From: Cryptosporangium minutisporangium
GTDB taxonomy: Bacteria; Actinomycetota; Actinomycetes; Mycobacteriales; Cryptosporangiaceae
Direction of reading: 5' to 3'
Assembly: GCF_039536245.1 (NCBI RefSeq)
Contig: NZ_BAAAYN010000043.1
Span: forward strand, 1-64,000
Length of the DNA stretch: 64,000 nt
Below the pieces are notes generated by a model that worked only from the letters and a program-made list of their open reading frames with translations, did no database searches and was not told the DNA's origin. This document shows, piece after piece, positions 7,854 through 17,500 of the stretch; within the stretch, counting starts at the first letter, position 1; every line of letters starts with the position of its first letter. A program made the translations under genes and the position numbers.

Positions 7854-9029
7854 TCAGCCGACCCAGGCGCTCCCGACCCGCGTCATCGGCCCACCGAGGC
7901 TCTGCCCGATCAGCCGCACGCTCTCCTCCGCCGACGTTCCGTCCGCCGTGTCGACGCCCAGCTCGTCCAGTAGCTCGGCCACGCAGGCCACGTCCGCCGC
8001 CACCCCGGCGATCAGCGACGCGGCGTCGGTCAGGCCGGCGGCGTGCGGGCAGACGTCGATCTCCACCGGCGGGAAGTCGGCCGCGCCCGTCGCCGCCAGC
8101 ACGCCCTCCACCGTCGCCCGCAACACGCTGGTCGTGGCGCGGAGCGGCGCCTCCGGCCGGGCGTGCAGCGGCAGGTGCCGACCCACTCGCCACGGTCCGG
8201 CGCCCGGCAATTGGGCCAGCGCGTTCGGCACGTCGTCGACCCCGCGGGTGCTTCCGTTCGGCTGCTGCTCGCGCACCGGCTGCGGTCCGTCCGCCGCCAG
8301 TCCGGCCAGCACCAGCCGCGCGGCCGGATCGCGCGGATCGTCCACCTGGATCGCGGCCGCCGCCTGGATCTTCTGGACGCGGAGCCCGGCCCGGTAGACC
8401 GCGGCCACCACACCGCCGGGGTCGAGGAACGACACCGCCAGTGCGCAGGTGTCGACGCACACCCCGACGTACCGCGGATCGACCCGCCCGGCGAGCCACC
8501 GCACGGCGTCCGGAACGGTGTCGAGCACGTACCCCGGCGCCGGTTCGAGCGCGAGCGTCACCGGCCGCCCGTGGACCGCGTCGATGGTGCGCAACCTCGC
8601 GACCAGCGCCTCTACGAACCTGTGCGCTTCGTCGTCGTCAGCCGCCGACCACGGGTGCCTTCCGAGCGGCACCGTCCCGAGGGTGCCGTACGCGAGTCGA
8701 TCGGGGAGCAGGTCGGCGAGCACCGCCGCGCAGTCCATCGAGTAGCGCAGCCGGGCCGGATCGTTCCACCGTGGAGCGTCGCCGCCGGTGTTCAGCGTGA
8801 CGACCTCGAGGCCGCGAGCATCCAGCTCGGCGCGGAGTCGTCGCCGCCCGGCGCGGTCGCCGGCGAGGCCCGCCGCGACCGACGGAGGTAACCGCAGCCC
8901 GAGCCCTAGCCGCGCCAGCGGCACCGCGCGGCGGATCGGTTCGGCGTACCGGTCGAGCTGCCGGACGACGTCGTCGAGGTCGGTGGCCGGGTGCAGATCG
9001 GCACAGTAGGAGAGCGGTCCGTCACCCAT
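7854..9029 (-). CDS. EboE-like TIM-barrel protein (xylose-isomerase fold)
   Basis: 391 residues from ATG 9029, where the conserved part (LSYCADLHPATDLDDVV) begins four residues in. This N-terminus, the RLGLGLRLPPSVA segment, the GLEVVTLNT strand and the VTLALEPAPGYVLDT strand match 'metabolite traffic protein EboE', a xylose-isomerase-like TIM barrel. EboE belongs to the eustigmatophyte/bacterial ebo cluster, which in several bacteria moves prenylated or indole-type precursors to the periplasm. The other ebo genes (UbiA-like EboC, TatD-like EboB, EboA, EboD) are not next to it here, so the role is unclear. The C-terminus is Ala/Asp-rich. It is divergent from the SDR gene over a 279-base gap. 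Confidence 0.7.
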   Translation of the reverse strand: MGDGPLSYCADLHPATDLDDVVRQLDRYAEPIRRAVPLARLGLGLRLPPSVAAGLAGDRAGRRRLRAELDARGLEVVTLNTGGDAPRWNDPARLRYSMDCAAVLADLLPDRLAYGTLGTVPLGRHPWSAADDDEAHRFVEALVARLRTIDAVHGRPVTLALEPAPGYVLDTVPDAVRWLAGRVDPRYVGVCVDTCALAVSFLDPGGVVAAVYRAGLRVQKIQAAAAIQVDDPRDPAARLVLAGLAADGPQPVREQQPNGSTRGVDDVPNALAQLPGAGPWRVGRHLPLHARPEAPLRATTSVLRATVEGVLAATGAADFPPVEIDVCPHAAGLTDAASLIAGVAADVACVAELLDELGVDTADGTSAEESVRLIGQSLGGPMTRVGSAWVG

Positions 9030-9308
9030 GGCGCAACATCCGTTACCCCGTCGCTCGACCCGCACCGTTACTCAACGGAGCCCCGCCTAACCACGACGTC
9101 GTCGGTGGTCCTTTACAAAGCGTGAATAAAGGAACTTTCGACACTCGGACGTGCACCATATCGGATCCCCGTGCGGCGCATCCAGGTTCGGTGACCGATA
9201 TCGCCGTGACCGCTTCTTCTGCGTAACACCAGGGCGCCTGTTGGGGCCGATGGGGCGGGAGTCAGAATCTTCAGGCCGCCCTCACCGCATGATCAGGAGG
9301 CTCTTCCG

Positions 9309-10064
9309 ATGCCACGCTCCGTGCGCAGCAACATCCTGATCACCGGAGCGAGCTCCGGGCTCGGCGCCGGTATGGCGCGGGAGTTCGCCGCGCGGGGCCG
9401 GAACCTCGCGCTCTGTGCTCGGCGCCTCGACCACCTGGAATCGCTCCGTGAGGAACTGGTCGCCGCGCACCCCGGCATCCGGGTGGCGATCCACAGCCTC
9501 GACGTCACCGATCACGACGCGGTGTTTCGGACCTTCCGCTCGTTCGCCAGCGGACTCGGGCAGATCGACCGGGTCATCGTCAACGCCGGCTCGGGCAAGG
9601 GCGCCTCGGTCGGGACCGGACGGTTCGAGGCCAATCTGGAGACCGCTGAGACCAACTTCGTCGCCGCGCTGGCCCAGTGCGAAGCGGCGATGGAGATCTT
9701 CCGCGAGCAGAACGCCGGCCACCTCGTCGTCATCTCGTCGGTCGCAGCGCTGCGAGGCGCACGGCGCGCCCAGACCGTCTACGCGGCGACCAAGGCCGGG
9801 CTGTCCACGCTGGCTGAGGGCATCCGTCTCGACGTCGCGGACACCCCCCTCCGGGTCTCGGCGATCCACCCCGGCTACATCCGGACCGAGATCAACGCGA
9901 AGGTAAAGGGCACGCCGTTCATCGTCGACACCGAGACCGGCTGCCGCGCGCTCGCGCGCGCGATCGAGCGCGAGCGCGCCTCGTCGTACGTTCCGGGCTG
10001 GCCCTGGCGCGTGGTTGCTCCCCTCTACCGGATCGCCCCTGCCTCACTCCTCCGCCGCCTTTAG
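9309..10064 (+). CDS. Short-chain dehydrogenase/reductase
   Basis: 251 residues, with AGGAGG nine bases before the ATG. This is a classical SDR: TGASSGLG (12-19) for NAD(P) binding, the NAG segment (VNAGSG), the catalytic Ser in VVISSVAALRG and YAATK for Tyr/Lys. The Arg after the first strand (CARRLD) suggests NADP preference. A C-terminal Trp/Arg/Tyr-rich tail (VPGWPWRVVAPLYRIAP) is typical of the SDR subgroup that acts on lipidic or steroid-like alcohols. It has no operon partner, and the 41-bp repeat array starts about 200 bases downstream. Confidence 0.88.
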   Translation: MPRSVRSNILITGASSGLGAGMAREFAARGRNLALCARRLDHLESLREELVAAHPGIRVAIHSLDVTDHDAVFRTFRSFASGLGQIDRVIVNAGSGKGASVGTGRFEANLETAETNFVAALAQCEAAMEIFREQNAGHLVVISSVAALRGARRAQTVYAATKAGLSTLAEGIRLDVADTPLRVSAIHPGYIRTEINAKVKGTPFIVDTETGCRALARAIERERASSYVPGWPWRVVAPLYRIAPASLLRRL

Positions 10065-10777
10065 ATCGACGCCGTCCGGCGAACCGCCGTGGGCGGGCCC
10101 CGCCCCGCCGTCGAACTCCCGCGCTGCCCTCGCATCCCCGCCGCGGCCCGCGCTCCCACCCCCGCCGCCGTCCACTCGCGGGCGCCTTCCGCAAAGCCCC
10201 CGCCGCCCTGCCGCCCAGGGCGGGGCGGGCGTCCCTCGAGGCCACCGCTCGCAGGCCGGGGGACATTTTCGGGAAGCCCGCCGCCGCAGCTGGTTTTCGG
10301 GCAGGCCACCGTTCCCGGGGCCTCGGGGAGGTTGTTTTTCGGGAAGGCCGCCCCTGGCGGGCCAGGGAGAGGTTGTTTTTCGGGAAGGCCGCCCCTGGCG
10401 GGCCAGGGAGAGGTTGTTTTTCGGGAAGGCCACCGCTCGCGCGGCCCGGAGAGGTGGTTTTTCGGGAAGTTGGCCAGGCTGCCCGGGGCGACGTGGCGGG
10501 CATGCCGCGGAACCCGGCGCAGCGGCAGCGGCGCGGGGTGGCGATCACGGCGTCTGGGGTGCAAGCCGAGGCTCTCCAGACCGCCAGCGGCCCGGATCAG
10601 CCACGGTGGTTACTACGAGCGATGCATCAATCACGGCTAGTCATGCGGGCGGTTCAGGGGTCGCTGGACGGCGCGGTCGGTGCGAGTCTCGGCCCCGACG
10701 TGGGGGACCCGGCCGTCTCGGTCGGGCACGTCGGGCGGAGCCAGGGGTGGACTCCGCGTCATTCGCCGGGGGGCACC
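10065..10777. other. 713-base intergenic region
   Basis: No coding sequence is convincing here; frames that run through it shift at every 41-bp repeat. The first ~200 bases are extremely C-rich on the + strand, the middle (10,261-10,475) holds the repeat array, and 10,480-10,777 shows no structure I can name apart from the leader of the M50B-like gene. Confidence 0.6.
10261..10475. repeat. Array of 41-bp repeats with TTTTTCGGGAAGGCC core
   Basis: The T-run and CGGGAAG core recurs at 10,335, 10,376, 10,417 and 10,458, each exactly 41 bases apart. Two degenerate copies precede it (cores near 10,266 and 10,294). Two consecutive units are identical over about 40 bases and contain the palindrome CCCTGGC-GG-GCCAGGG; the flanking units keep the core but differ in the palindrome. 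The period is not a multiple of three, so the array is not coding. Related units with the same period are at 41,311-41,410 and 47,591-47,690. Confidence 0.88.
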
Positions 10778-11527
10778 ATGACAGCTGGCCTGCTGCCGTT
10801 ATCCGTCCTGCTCGCGCCATCACCCGCGCCGTCGGAGCCCGGCCCGGCCGCGACGCCGGGGCGCCTCGAAGAGGTGATGTCGAACATCGCCGAAGCCCAG
10901 CCCAGCGCTCCGACCTGGCTGGTGATCTGCACAGGCCTGGCCGCTCTCGGCCTCTCTGGCTCGTTCGTGTTCATCGACTGGCTGGTCAGCGCGAGCCACG
11001 AGGGCGCTCACGCGGTGATGAGCGATTTCACGTCGAAGCTCGAGTGGGTCAAGATCCCGTTGAACGGCAACCCGGGGACGAAGCCTTCCGACGACACCGG
11101 GCATCTAGCGAGCATCGCTATCGGCGTCGTCGGCTACATCGGCCCGTCGCTGTTCGGACTGCTCGGTGCCGTCCTCCTGGCCCATGACCACCCGGTGGCC
11201 GTGCTGTGGCTGGCGATCGTCCTGTTTGCGGCACTTCTGTGGAACATCACGAATCCGTTCGGATTCGTCGTAGTGGGCCTCCTGGGCGGGTTTGTCCTTG
11301 TTGTCGCCTGGTCGACTTCGATCCGGTCGCAGACCACGGTCGCGTACTTGATGGTCTGGTCGCTGCTCATCGCCGGCCTCGGCGACGTCGCCAAGCTGGC
11401 GGTGAAGAGCGATCACACGAGATTGCGGGAACTCACCTGGATCCCGGCTCGGATCTGGGCGCTGTCCCACCTCGCTTTCTGCGCGTACGCGCTCTACCTC
11501 GGCGGGCGAATGCTGCTGACGGGTTGA
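10778..11527 (+). CDS. M50B-like membrane metallopeptidase
   Basis: 249 residues from ATG 10,778 (a G-rich site lies five bases upstream; ATG 10,877 is an alternative that would remove a Pro-rich leader). It has about six hydrophobic segments. HEGAH, a zinc HExxH motif, follows the first of them (residues ~73-77, in SASHEGAHAVM). Later segments (GHLASIAIGVVGYIGPSLFG) match the Gly-rich second region of the Pfam peptidase_M50B family, and the C-terminus keeps the family's L-x-x-T-x-I/L-P-x-x-W pattern (ELTWIPARIW). It is probably an intramembrane or membrane-embedded zinc protease; its substrate is unknown. It precedes the DUF4397/sortase operon but is 112 bases away. Confidence 0.78.
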   Translation: MTAGLLPLSVLLAPSPAPSEPGPAATPGRLEEVMSNIAEAQPSAPTWLVICTGLAALGLSGSFVFIDWLVSASHEGAHAVMSDFTSKLEWVKIPLNGNPGTKPSDDTGHLASIAIGVVGYIGPSLFGLLGAVLLAHDHPVAVLWLAIVLFAALLWNITNPFGFVVVGLLGGFVLVVAWSTSIRSQTTVAYLMVWSLLIAGLGDVAKLAVKSDHTRLRELTWIPARIWALSHLAFCAYALYLGGRMLLTG

Positions 11528-11639
11528 TTCGACGCGGGGTGCATCCGTCCGGCGGGTTCCGGTCGTAGCAGCAGGTGAGTACGGGCCGAGCGCCCCGCTC
11601 GACCAGCCCGAGACCGGAATTTCCTCGAGGAGGACCCGC

Positions 11640-12464
11640 ATGCTTCGCAACCGCGCCGCCCGCGCCGCACTGGGCGCCACCGCCGTCGCACTGATCGGCG
11701 GCGGCGTCAGCGTCGGCCTGTCCACGCCCGCCGCCGCGGCTGACCCCGCCAACGTGTCGGTGGTGCACGGCATCCCGGGCGCCACCGTCGACGTCTACGT
11801 CAACGGCAAGCGCACACTCGACAACTTCGCGCCGGCCACCGTCGCCGGTCCGCTGAAGCTGCCGGCCGGCTCCTACGACCTGAAGGTCGTCGCCGGTGAC
11901 GCCCCAGACGGCAACGCCGCGGCGGTCGTCGAGGCGAACGACGTCGACGTGCCTGCGGGTGCCAACGTCAGCGTCGTCGCCCACCTGGACGCCTCCGGCA
12001 AGCCGACGCTGACGCCGTTCGCCAACGACGTCTCCAAGGTCGCGCCCGGGCAGGCCCGCCTGACCGTCCGCCACACCGCCGCCGCACCCGCCGTCGACGT
12101 GCGCGCGAACCAGAAGGTCGCGTTCTCCGGCCTCGAGAACCCGAAGGAGGCCAAGGCCGACCTGCCTGCCGGCACGGTGAGCGCCGACGTCGTCCTGGCT
12201 GGACAGAGCCAGCCGGTGATCGGGCCGACCGACGTGGAGCTGAAGGAAGGCACCTCGACGATCGTGTACGCGATCGGATCGGCGCAGGACAAGACGCTGA
12301 ACGTGGTCGCGCAGACGATCGAGGGGCTGCACTCCGCTCCGTCGTCGGTGCCCGCCGGGTTCGGTAGCGACGCCGGCGTGCCGCCGTACGCGCTGCTGAC
12401 CGGAGGCCTTGGCCTGCTGATGCTGACCGCGGCCGGCGCTCGCCTGGCCACCGCGCGCAGCTGA
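11640..12464 (+). CDS. Secreted DUF4397 protein
   Basis: 274 residues, with GAGGAGGA upstream of the ATG. A signal peptide (residues ~1-34, ending TPAAAADP) leads to two tandem Ig-like DUF4397 modules: NVSVVHGIPGATVDVYVNG (~38-56) and the related RLTVRHTAAAPAVDVRANQ (~140-158). A final hydrophobic helix (~250-268) with ATARS at the end could anchor it. It heads an operon with a class F sortase (20-base gap), ECF sigma and anti-sigma. This context suggests a surface protein processed by the sortase. However, no LPxTG or LAxTG-like motif precedes the C-terminal helix. Confidence 0.9.
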   Translation: MLRNRAARAALGATAVALIGGGVSVGLSTPAAAADPANVSVVHGIPGATVDVYVNGKRTLDNFAPATVAGPLKLPAGSYDLKVVAGDAPDGNAAAVVEANDVDVPAGANVSVVAHLDASGKPTLTPFANDVSKVAPGQARLTVRHTAAAPAVDVRANQKVAFSGLENPKEAKADLPAGTVSADVVLAGQSQPVIGPTDVELKEGTSTIVYAIGSAQDKTLNVVAQTIEGLHSAPSSVPAGFGSDAGVPPYALLTGGLGLLMLTAAGARLATARS

Positions 12465-12483
12465 CCAGCTGAAGGAGATCGGT

Positions 12484-13122
12484 ATGCGCCGCCCCGCGGC
12501 CGTCGTGTTCGGCGTCGGCATCCTGCTGGTGCTCGTCGCCGTGTCCGTGTTCGTAGTCGCACGCGATCCCGCGGAGCCACCCACCACCGAGGGTGCCGCC
12601 GCGGCGGAGCGACTCGCGACCGAGGCCCCGGCGCCCCCGGCGACCACGGCCCGGGCGGCGCAGCCGATCACTCCGCAGCGGCTCCGGATCCCCGGCATCG
12701 GAGTGGACGCCACCGTGCTGCCGGTCGGGGTCGAAGCGGCCACCGGCGAGATGGAGGTGCCCCGGGCAGTCGATCGGGTGGGCTGGTACCGCTACGGCCC
12801 CGCCCTCGACGCCCCGGCGGGATCAATGGTGATCGCCGGGCACGTCGACGACGCCAGCCAGGGCCCCGGCGCCTTCTTCGAGTTGCGAGACCTGGGTATT
12901 GACGATCGACTGGTAGTCACCGGCACCGACGGCACCGACCGTCGTTACCGCGTCGTCGCCCGCGAGGTCTTCGACAAGTCCGCGGTGCCCCTCGATCGAC
13001 TGTTCAGCCGAGACGGAGCGCCGCGCCTGACGCTCGTTACCTGTGGCGGATCGTTCGACCGGGCCGCCCGCTCCTACCGCGACAACGTCGTGGTGACCGC
13101 CGTCGAGGAGGCTGGCCGATGA
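12484..13122 (+). CDS. Class F sortase
   Basis: 212 residues from ATG 12,484 (GAAGGAGA upstream). An N-terminal signal-anchor helix (~7-26) is followed by a Thr/Ala/Pro linker and the sortase beta-barrel: LRIPGIGVDATV, the catalytic His in VIAGHVDD, the catalytic Cys in LTLVTCGG and a following Arg-rich strand (RAARSYRDNVVV). The short catalytic domain and the neighbouring DUF4397 gene are typical of actinobacterial class F sortases. These are transpeptidases that cut and attach surface proteins outside the membrane. Its stop overlaps the sigma-factor start (ATGA at 13,119-13,122), implying translational coupling. Confidence 0.92.
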   Translation: MRRPAAVVFGVGILLVLVAVSVFVVARDPAEPPTTEGAAAAERLATEAPAPPATTARAAQPITPQRLRIPGIGVDATVLPVGVEAATGEMEVPRAVDRVGWYRYGPALDAPAGSMVIAGHVDDASQGPGAFFELRDLGIDDRLVVTGTDGTDRRYRVVAREVFDKSAVPLDRLFSRDGAPRLTLVTCGGSFDRAARSYRDNVVVTAVEEAGR

Positions 13123-13766
13123 CCCCAGGCGCAGACTCCGGTTCGCCGACCGGCGCGGAGGCCGGCCGACCGCCGGACACCCCCGGTGGCTGGCCGCCGG
13201 AGCCGACCGAGGGCGACGCCGACGCCCTGCTAGCCGCTCGGTTCCTCGCCGGCGACGAGTGCGCACTGCGCGCGATGTACGACCGATGGGGTGGTCTCGT
13301 CTACCGACTGGGCCGCCAGACGCTCCCCAGCTCCAGCGACGCCGAGGACCTCACCCAGGCGACGTTCGTCGCCGCCTGGCGGGGCCGTTCGACGTTCGAT
13401 CCGGAGCGGGGACGGCTGGCCGGCTGGGTGATGGGTATCGCGAAGCGTCAGCTGGTCGACCGGCTGCGTGCCCTGCAGCGGGAAGAGCGAGTGGTCCGGG
13501 TGGTGGAGGCGGTCGAGCCGGTGATGCCGGCCCATCCCGGCCCGGAGCGAGTGCTGGACAGGCTGGTCGTGGCCGATCGATTGGCCCAGCTCAGCCCGGA
13601 GCAACGCCGGGTCGTCCAGCTAGCGTTCTTCGACGACCTGACGCACACCCAGATCTCGGGCTTGACCGGGCTACCACTCGGCACGGTGAAATCACATCTG
13701 CGCCGTGGCGTCAGCCAGCTGCGTCGATCTTGGGAGGAGGTGGACCATGCGGCACGTCGACCCTGA
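13119..13766 (+). CDS. ECF-type RNA polymerase sigma factor
   Basis: 215 residues. A ~30-residue Pro/Gly-rich N-terminal extension precedes sigma region 2 (ARFLAGDECALRAMYDRW ... DAEDLTQATFVAAWRG ... GWVMGIAKRQLVDRLR) and region 4 (LSPEQRRVVQLAFFDDLTHTQISGLTGLPLGTVKSHLRRG), with no large region 3. This matches the ECF group paired with RskA-like anti-sigma factors. It starts inside the sortase stop codon, and its own 3' end overlaps the anti-sigma gene by 20 bases. It probably transcribes this operon and envelope-stress genes. Confidence 0.93.
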   Translation: MTPGADSGSPTGAEAGRPPDTPGGWPPEPTEGDADALLAARFLAGDECALRAMYDRWGGLVYRLGRQTLPSSSDAEDLTQATFVAAWRGRSTFDPERGRLAGWVMGIAKRQLVDRLRALQREERVVRVVEAVEPVMPAHPGPERVLDRLVVADRLAQLSPEQRRVVQLAFFDDLTHTQISGLTGLPLGTVKSHLRRGVSQLRRSWEEVDHAARRP

Positions 13767-14529
13767 ACGACTGACCCTGCTGGCGCTCGACGAGGACTTG
13801 CCGCCGGCCGATGCCGACGAGCAGTGGGCGCGTGCCCACCTCGCGGAGTGCCCGGTGTGCGGCCAGGAGTACGCGGCCCTCCGGCACGTCATCGGGCTGG
13901 GCCGGGAATCCGACGCCGACGACCTGGCTCCGCCCCCGCCGCCACCGCGCGTCTGGGACGCGATCCAAGCCGAAGTCCGGACCGAACTCCTGGCCGAAAC
14001 CCCGGCCGAACCCCCGGCCGAACCCCCGGCCGAACCCCCGGCCGAGGTCGTTCCGCTCCGTCCTCGCGGACGCCGCATTCCGCCCCGCCGGGTGCTCACC
14101 GCCGCAGCGGCGTGCGTGCTCGGCGTCGTCCTCGGAGTGGGTGCGACGCTCGGATGGCAGGAGGTCCGTAGCCCGGCACCTACCGAGCGCACCGTGGTCG
14201 CGTCGACGGAGCTCGCGCCGGTCGGGCAGGCGGGTACCGGTAGCACCGGCGACGCCCGCCTGGTCCGCACCGACGACGGACTCGCGCTCGAGATCGACGT
14301 GCGCGAACTGCCGCTGACCGACGGCTTCTACGAGGCGTGGATGTTCGTCCCCGGCACCACCCGGATGCAGGCGATGGGTGCGGTCCGGCCGGGCGAACTG
14401 GTGCGGTTCCCGGTACCGGCGGGACTGGACCCGGCGGGCTGGCGCGGCATCGACATCTCGTCGGAGGCGTTCGACGGCGATCCGGCGCACTCGGCCACCA
14501 GTGTGCTGCGCGGTGAGTTGCGTCGGTGA
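13747..14529 (+). CDS. Zinc-containing anti-sigma factor (RskA type)
   Basis: 260 residues from ATG 13,747, which has GGAGGAGG upstream inside the sigma gene. The cytoplasmic ZAS motif HLAECPVC (His31, Cys35, Cys38) is followed by a linker with four PAEP units encoded by 12-bp tandem repeats (about 13,998-14,045). One membrane helix follows (~115-137, VLTAAAACVLGVVLGVGATLGW), then an extracytoplasmic RskA-like C-terminal domain (LPLTDGFYEAWMFVPGTTRMQAMGAV). It should bind and silence the overlapping sigma factor until released, usually by regulated proteolysis. The M50B-like protease gene upstream is a speculative candidate for that role. Confidence 0.9.
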   Translation: MRHVDPERLTLLALDEDLPPADADEQWARAHLAECPVCGQEYAALRHVIGLGRESDADDLAPPPPPPRVWDAIQAEVRTELLAETPAEPPAEPPAEPPAEVVPLRPRGRRIPPRRVLTAAAACVLGVVLGVGATLGWQEVRSPAPTERTVVASTELAPVGQAGTGSTGDARLVRTDDGLALEIDVRELPLTDGFYEAWMFVPGTTRMQAMGAVRPGELVRFPVPAGLDPAGWRGIDISSEAFDGDPAHSATSVLRGELRR

Positions 14530-14579
14530 GTTGGTACCACTGCGTACCAACGGTCGGTGCGGCGCGGTAGAAAGTACCC

Positions 14580-17500
14580 ATGTCAACGCGGGTGCTCGTC
14601 GCCAACCGAGGTGAGATCGCGGTCCGGGTACTCCGGGCCGCGCGTGAGCTCGGCTGGGCCACCACAGCCGTGTACGCGGCCGACGACGCGGGCGCCGCTC
14701 ACGTCGGGCTCGCCGACGACGCGCGCCCGCAGCCCGGCGCTGGTCCGGCGGCCTACCTCGACGTCGACGCGCTGGTGGCCGCCGGCGTCGAGACCGGGTG
14801 CACGCTCGTCCACCCCGGCTACGGCTTCCGTTCGGAGAGCGCCGAGTTCGCTCGGGCGTGCGCCGCGGCCGGCCTGACGTTCGTCGGGCCGGAGCCCGAC
14901 GTCCTCGACCGGCTCGGCGACAAGACCAGTGCTCGTGCGCTCGCCGCGGACCTGGGGATCCCGGTCGCGGCCGGCGGGTCGACGCTCGCCGAGGCGGAGA
15001 AGCTGCTGGAGAAGCACGGCGCGGTCATCGTCAAGGCGGTGGCGGGCGGCGGCGGGCTGGGCATGCGCGTGGTACGCGACGCCGGGCAGCTCGCCGACGC
15101 GTACGAACGGTGCCGCTCGGAGGCGCGCTCGGCGTTCGGCCGGGAGGACGTCTACGTCGAGCAGTACCTGGCCGCCGCCCGGCACGTCGAGGTGCAGGTG
15201 GTCGGCGACGGCACCGGCGCGGTGGTGGCGATCGGCGACCGGGACTGTTCGGTGCAGCGGCGGCACCAGAAGCTCGTCGAGGTGGCGCCCGCTCCGGCAC
15301 TGCCGCCGGCAGTGCGTGCGGCGCTGGCCGACGCTGCCACCCGGTTGACCGCGGCGGTCGGGTTCCGCGGCCTGGCCACGGTCGAGTTCCTGGTGGACGC
15401 CGATGCGCTCACGGCGGGAGCCCCGGAACCGTTCGCCTTCCTGGAGGTCAACCCTCGACTTCAGGTGGAGCACACGGTCACCGAGGAGGTCCACCGGGTC
15501 GACCTGGTAGCAGCTCAACTGCGGATCGCCGCCGGTGCGACGCTGGACGACGTCGGTCTCGCGACGCCGCCGCCACCGGTCGGGTGCGCGATCCAGGCCC
15601 GGGTGAACGCGGAGTCCTACCGCCCCGACGGCTCGCCGACGCCGTCCACCGGCACGCTCACCACCGTCACGTTGCCTGGCGGCCCTGGCGTCCGGGTCGA
15701 CACCGCGGCTCGGGTGGGCGACGCGGTCTCCGCCCGGTTCGACAGTCTGCTGGCGAAGGTCGTGGTGTCCGCGCCGGACGGCCCGGGTGGAACGCTCCGT
15801 CGACTCGAGCGGGCGCTGGCCGAGACCCGGCTCGACGGCGTCGCGACGAACCTGCCCGCGCTGGCGGCGATCGTGGCGCACCCCGCGTTCCGCGACGGGC
15901 TCGCTGCCGGGACGGTCACCACCGGTTTCCTCGCCGACCACCCCGACGTGCTGCGGGCAGCGTCCGCTGCCGAGACGGTGACCACCGCAGACACTCAGCC
16001 GGGTACGGTCCCGGCCACCGCCGACCTGCGCGGTGTGGTCGCCGCGGTCCGGGCCGAGGTCGGCCGGTCCGTGCGCGCGGGCGAGGAGCTCGTGGTGGTC
16101 GAGGCGATGAAGATGGAGCACGTCGTCGCCGCGCCGGTCGACGGCACGGTGGTGGCGGTGCCGGTGGCGGCCGGTGATCCGGTCGTCGAGGGTGCGGTCG
16201 TGGCCGTCGTGCTGCCCGGTGACGCCGGCGAGGACGCGGCCGTCGAGGCCGCCGACCACGACCCGGACGCGATCCGCTCCGACCTGGCCGACGTCCTCGG
16301 GCGGCAGGCGCTGCTGCAGGACGCCGCTCGCCCGGAGGCAGTGGCGAAGCGGCACGCGCGTGGGCGCCGGACGGCCCGAGAGAACCTCGCTGACCTGGTC
16401 GAACCGGGTACCTGGGTGGAGTACGGCGGTCTGGTCGTCGCGGCGCAGCGCACCCGCCGTTCGCTCGACGAGCTGGTGGCCAAAACTCCGGCCGACGGTG
16501 TGGTCGCCGGGCTGGGGCGGATCAACGGAGACCTGTTCGCCGACGACCGGGCCCAGGCGGCGGTGCTCAGCTACGACTACACGGTGCTGGCCGGCACCCA
16601 GGGCATGGCCGGTCACAAGAAGAAGGACCGGCTGTTCGAGGTGATCGAGCGCCTGCGGCGTCCGGTCGTGCTGTTCGCGGAGGGCGGTGGCGGGCGCCCC
16701 GGCGACGTCGACGTGCAGACCGTGTCCGGCCTCGACACACAGGCGTTCACGCTGTGGGCGGGCCTGTCCGGGCTGGTGCCGCGGATCGCGGTCGTCTCCG
16801 GACGTTGTTTCGCCGGGAACGCGGCGCTGGCCGGCTGTTCCGATCTGATCATCGGCACCCGCGACGCGTCGCTCGGGATGGGTGGCCCGGCGATGATCGA
16901 GGGCGGCGGCCTCGGGGTGGTCGCCCCCGACGAGGTCGGCCCGGCGGCGGTGCAGGCCGCGAACGGCGTCCTCGACGTCTTGGTGGACGACGACGCGGCC
17001 GCGGTCGCCGCCGCGAAGCAGGCGCTCTCTTACTTCCAAGGGGCGCTGCCCAGCGGCGACGCCGTTGACCAGCGGTTGCTGCGTCAGGCGATCCCGGAGA
17101 ACCGGCTGCGCGTCTACGACGTGCGGCGGATCGTCGAGGGACTCTGCGACACCGGTTCCGTGCTCGAACTGCGGAGCGGGTTCGCGCCCGGGATGGTCAC
17201 CGCGCTGGCCCGGATCGACGGGCGGCCGGTCGGCGTCCTGGCGAACAACCCGCTGCACCTGGCGGGCGCGATCACCAGCGACGGCGCCGACAAGGCGGCT
17301 CGGTTCCTGCAGCTCTGCGAGGCCCACCGGCTGCCGGTGATCTCGCTCGTCGACACGCCCGGAATGATGGTCGGCCCGGACGCCGAGAAGACCGCCCTGG
17401 TGCGGCACTGCAGCCGCCTCTTCGTGGTGGGTGCCGCGCTGACCGTCCCGCTCGTCGCGGTCGTGCTGCGCAAGGCGTACGGCCTGGGTGCCCAGGCGAT

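Noticed and set aside
10261-10475. 41-bp array as a CRISPR
   Set aside because: The conserved core is about 15-18 bases and the interval only 23-26, two whole units are nearly identical including the 'spacer', and no cas genes are present.
10373-10777. N-terminal extension of the M50B-like protease through the repeat array
   Set aside because: The frame is open, but would translate non-triplet repeats; a G-rich site and signal-like start at 10,778 fit better.
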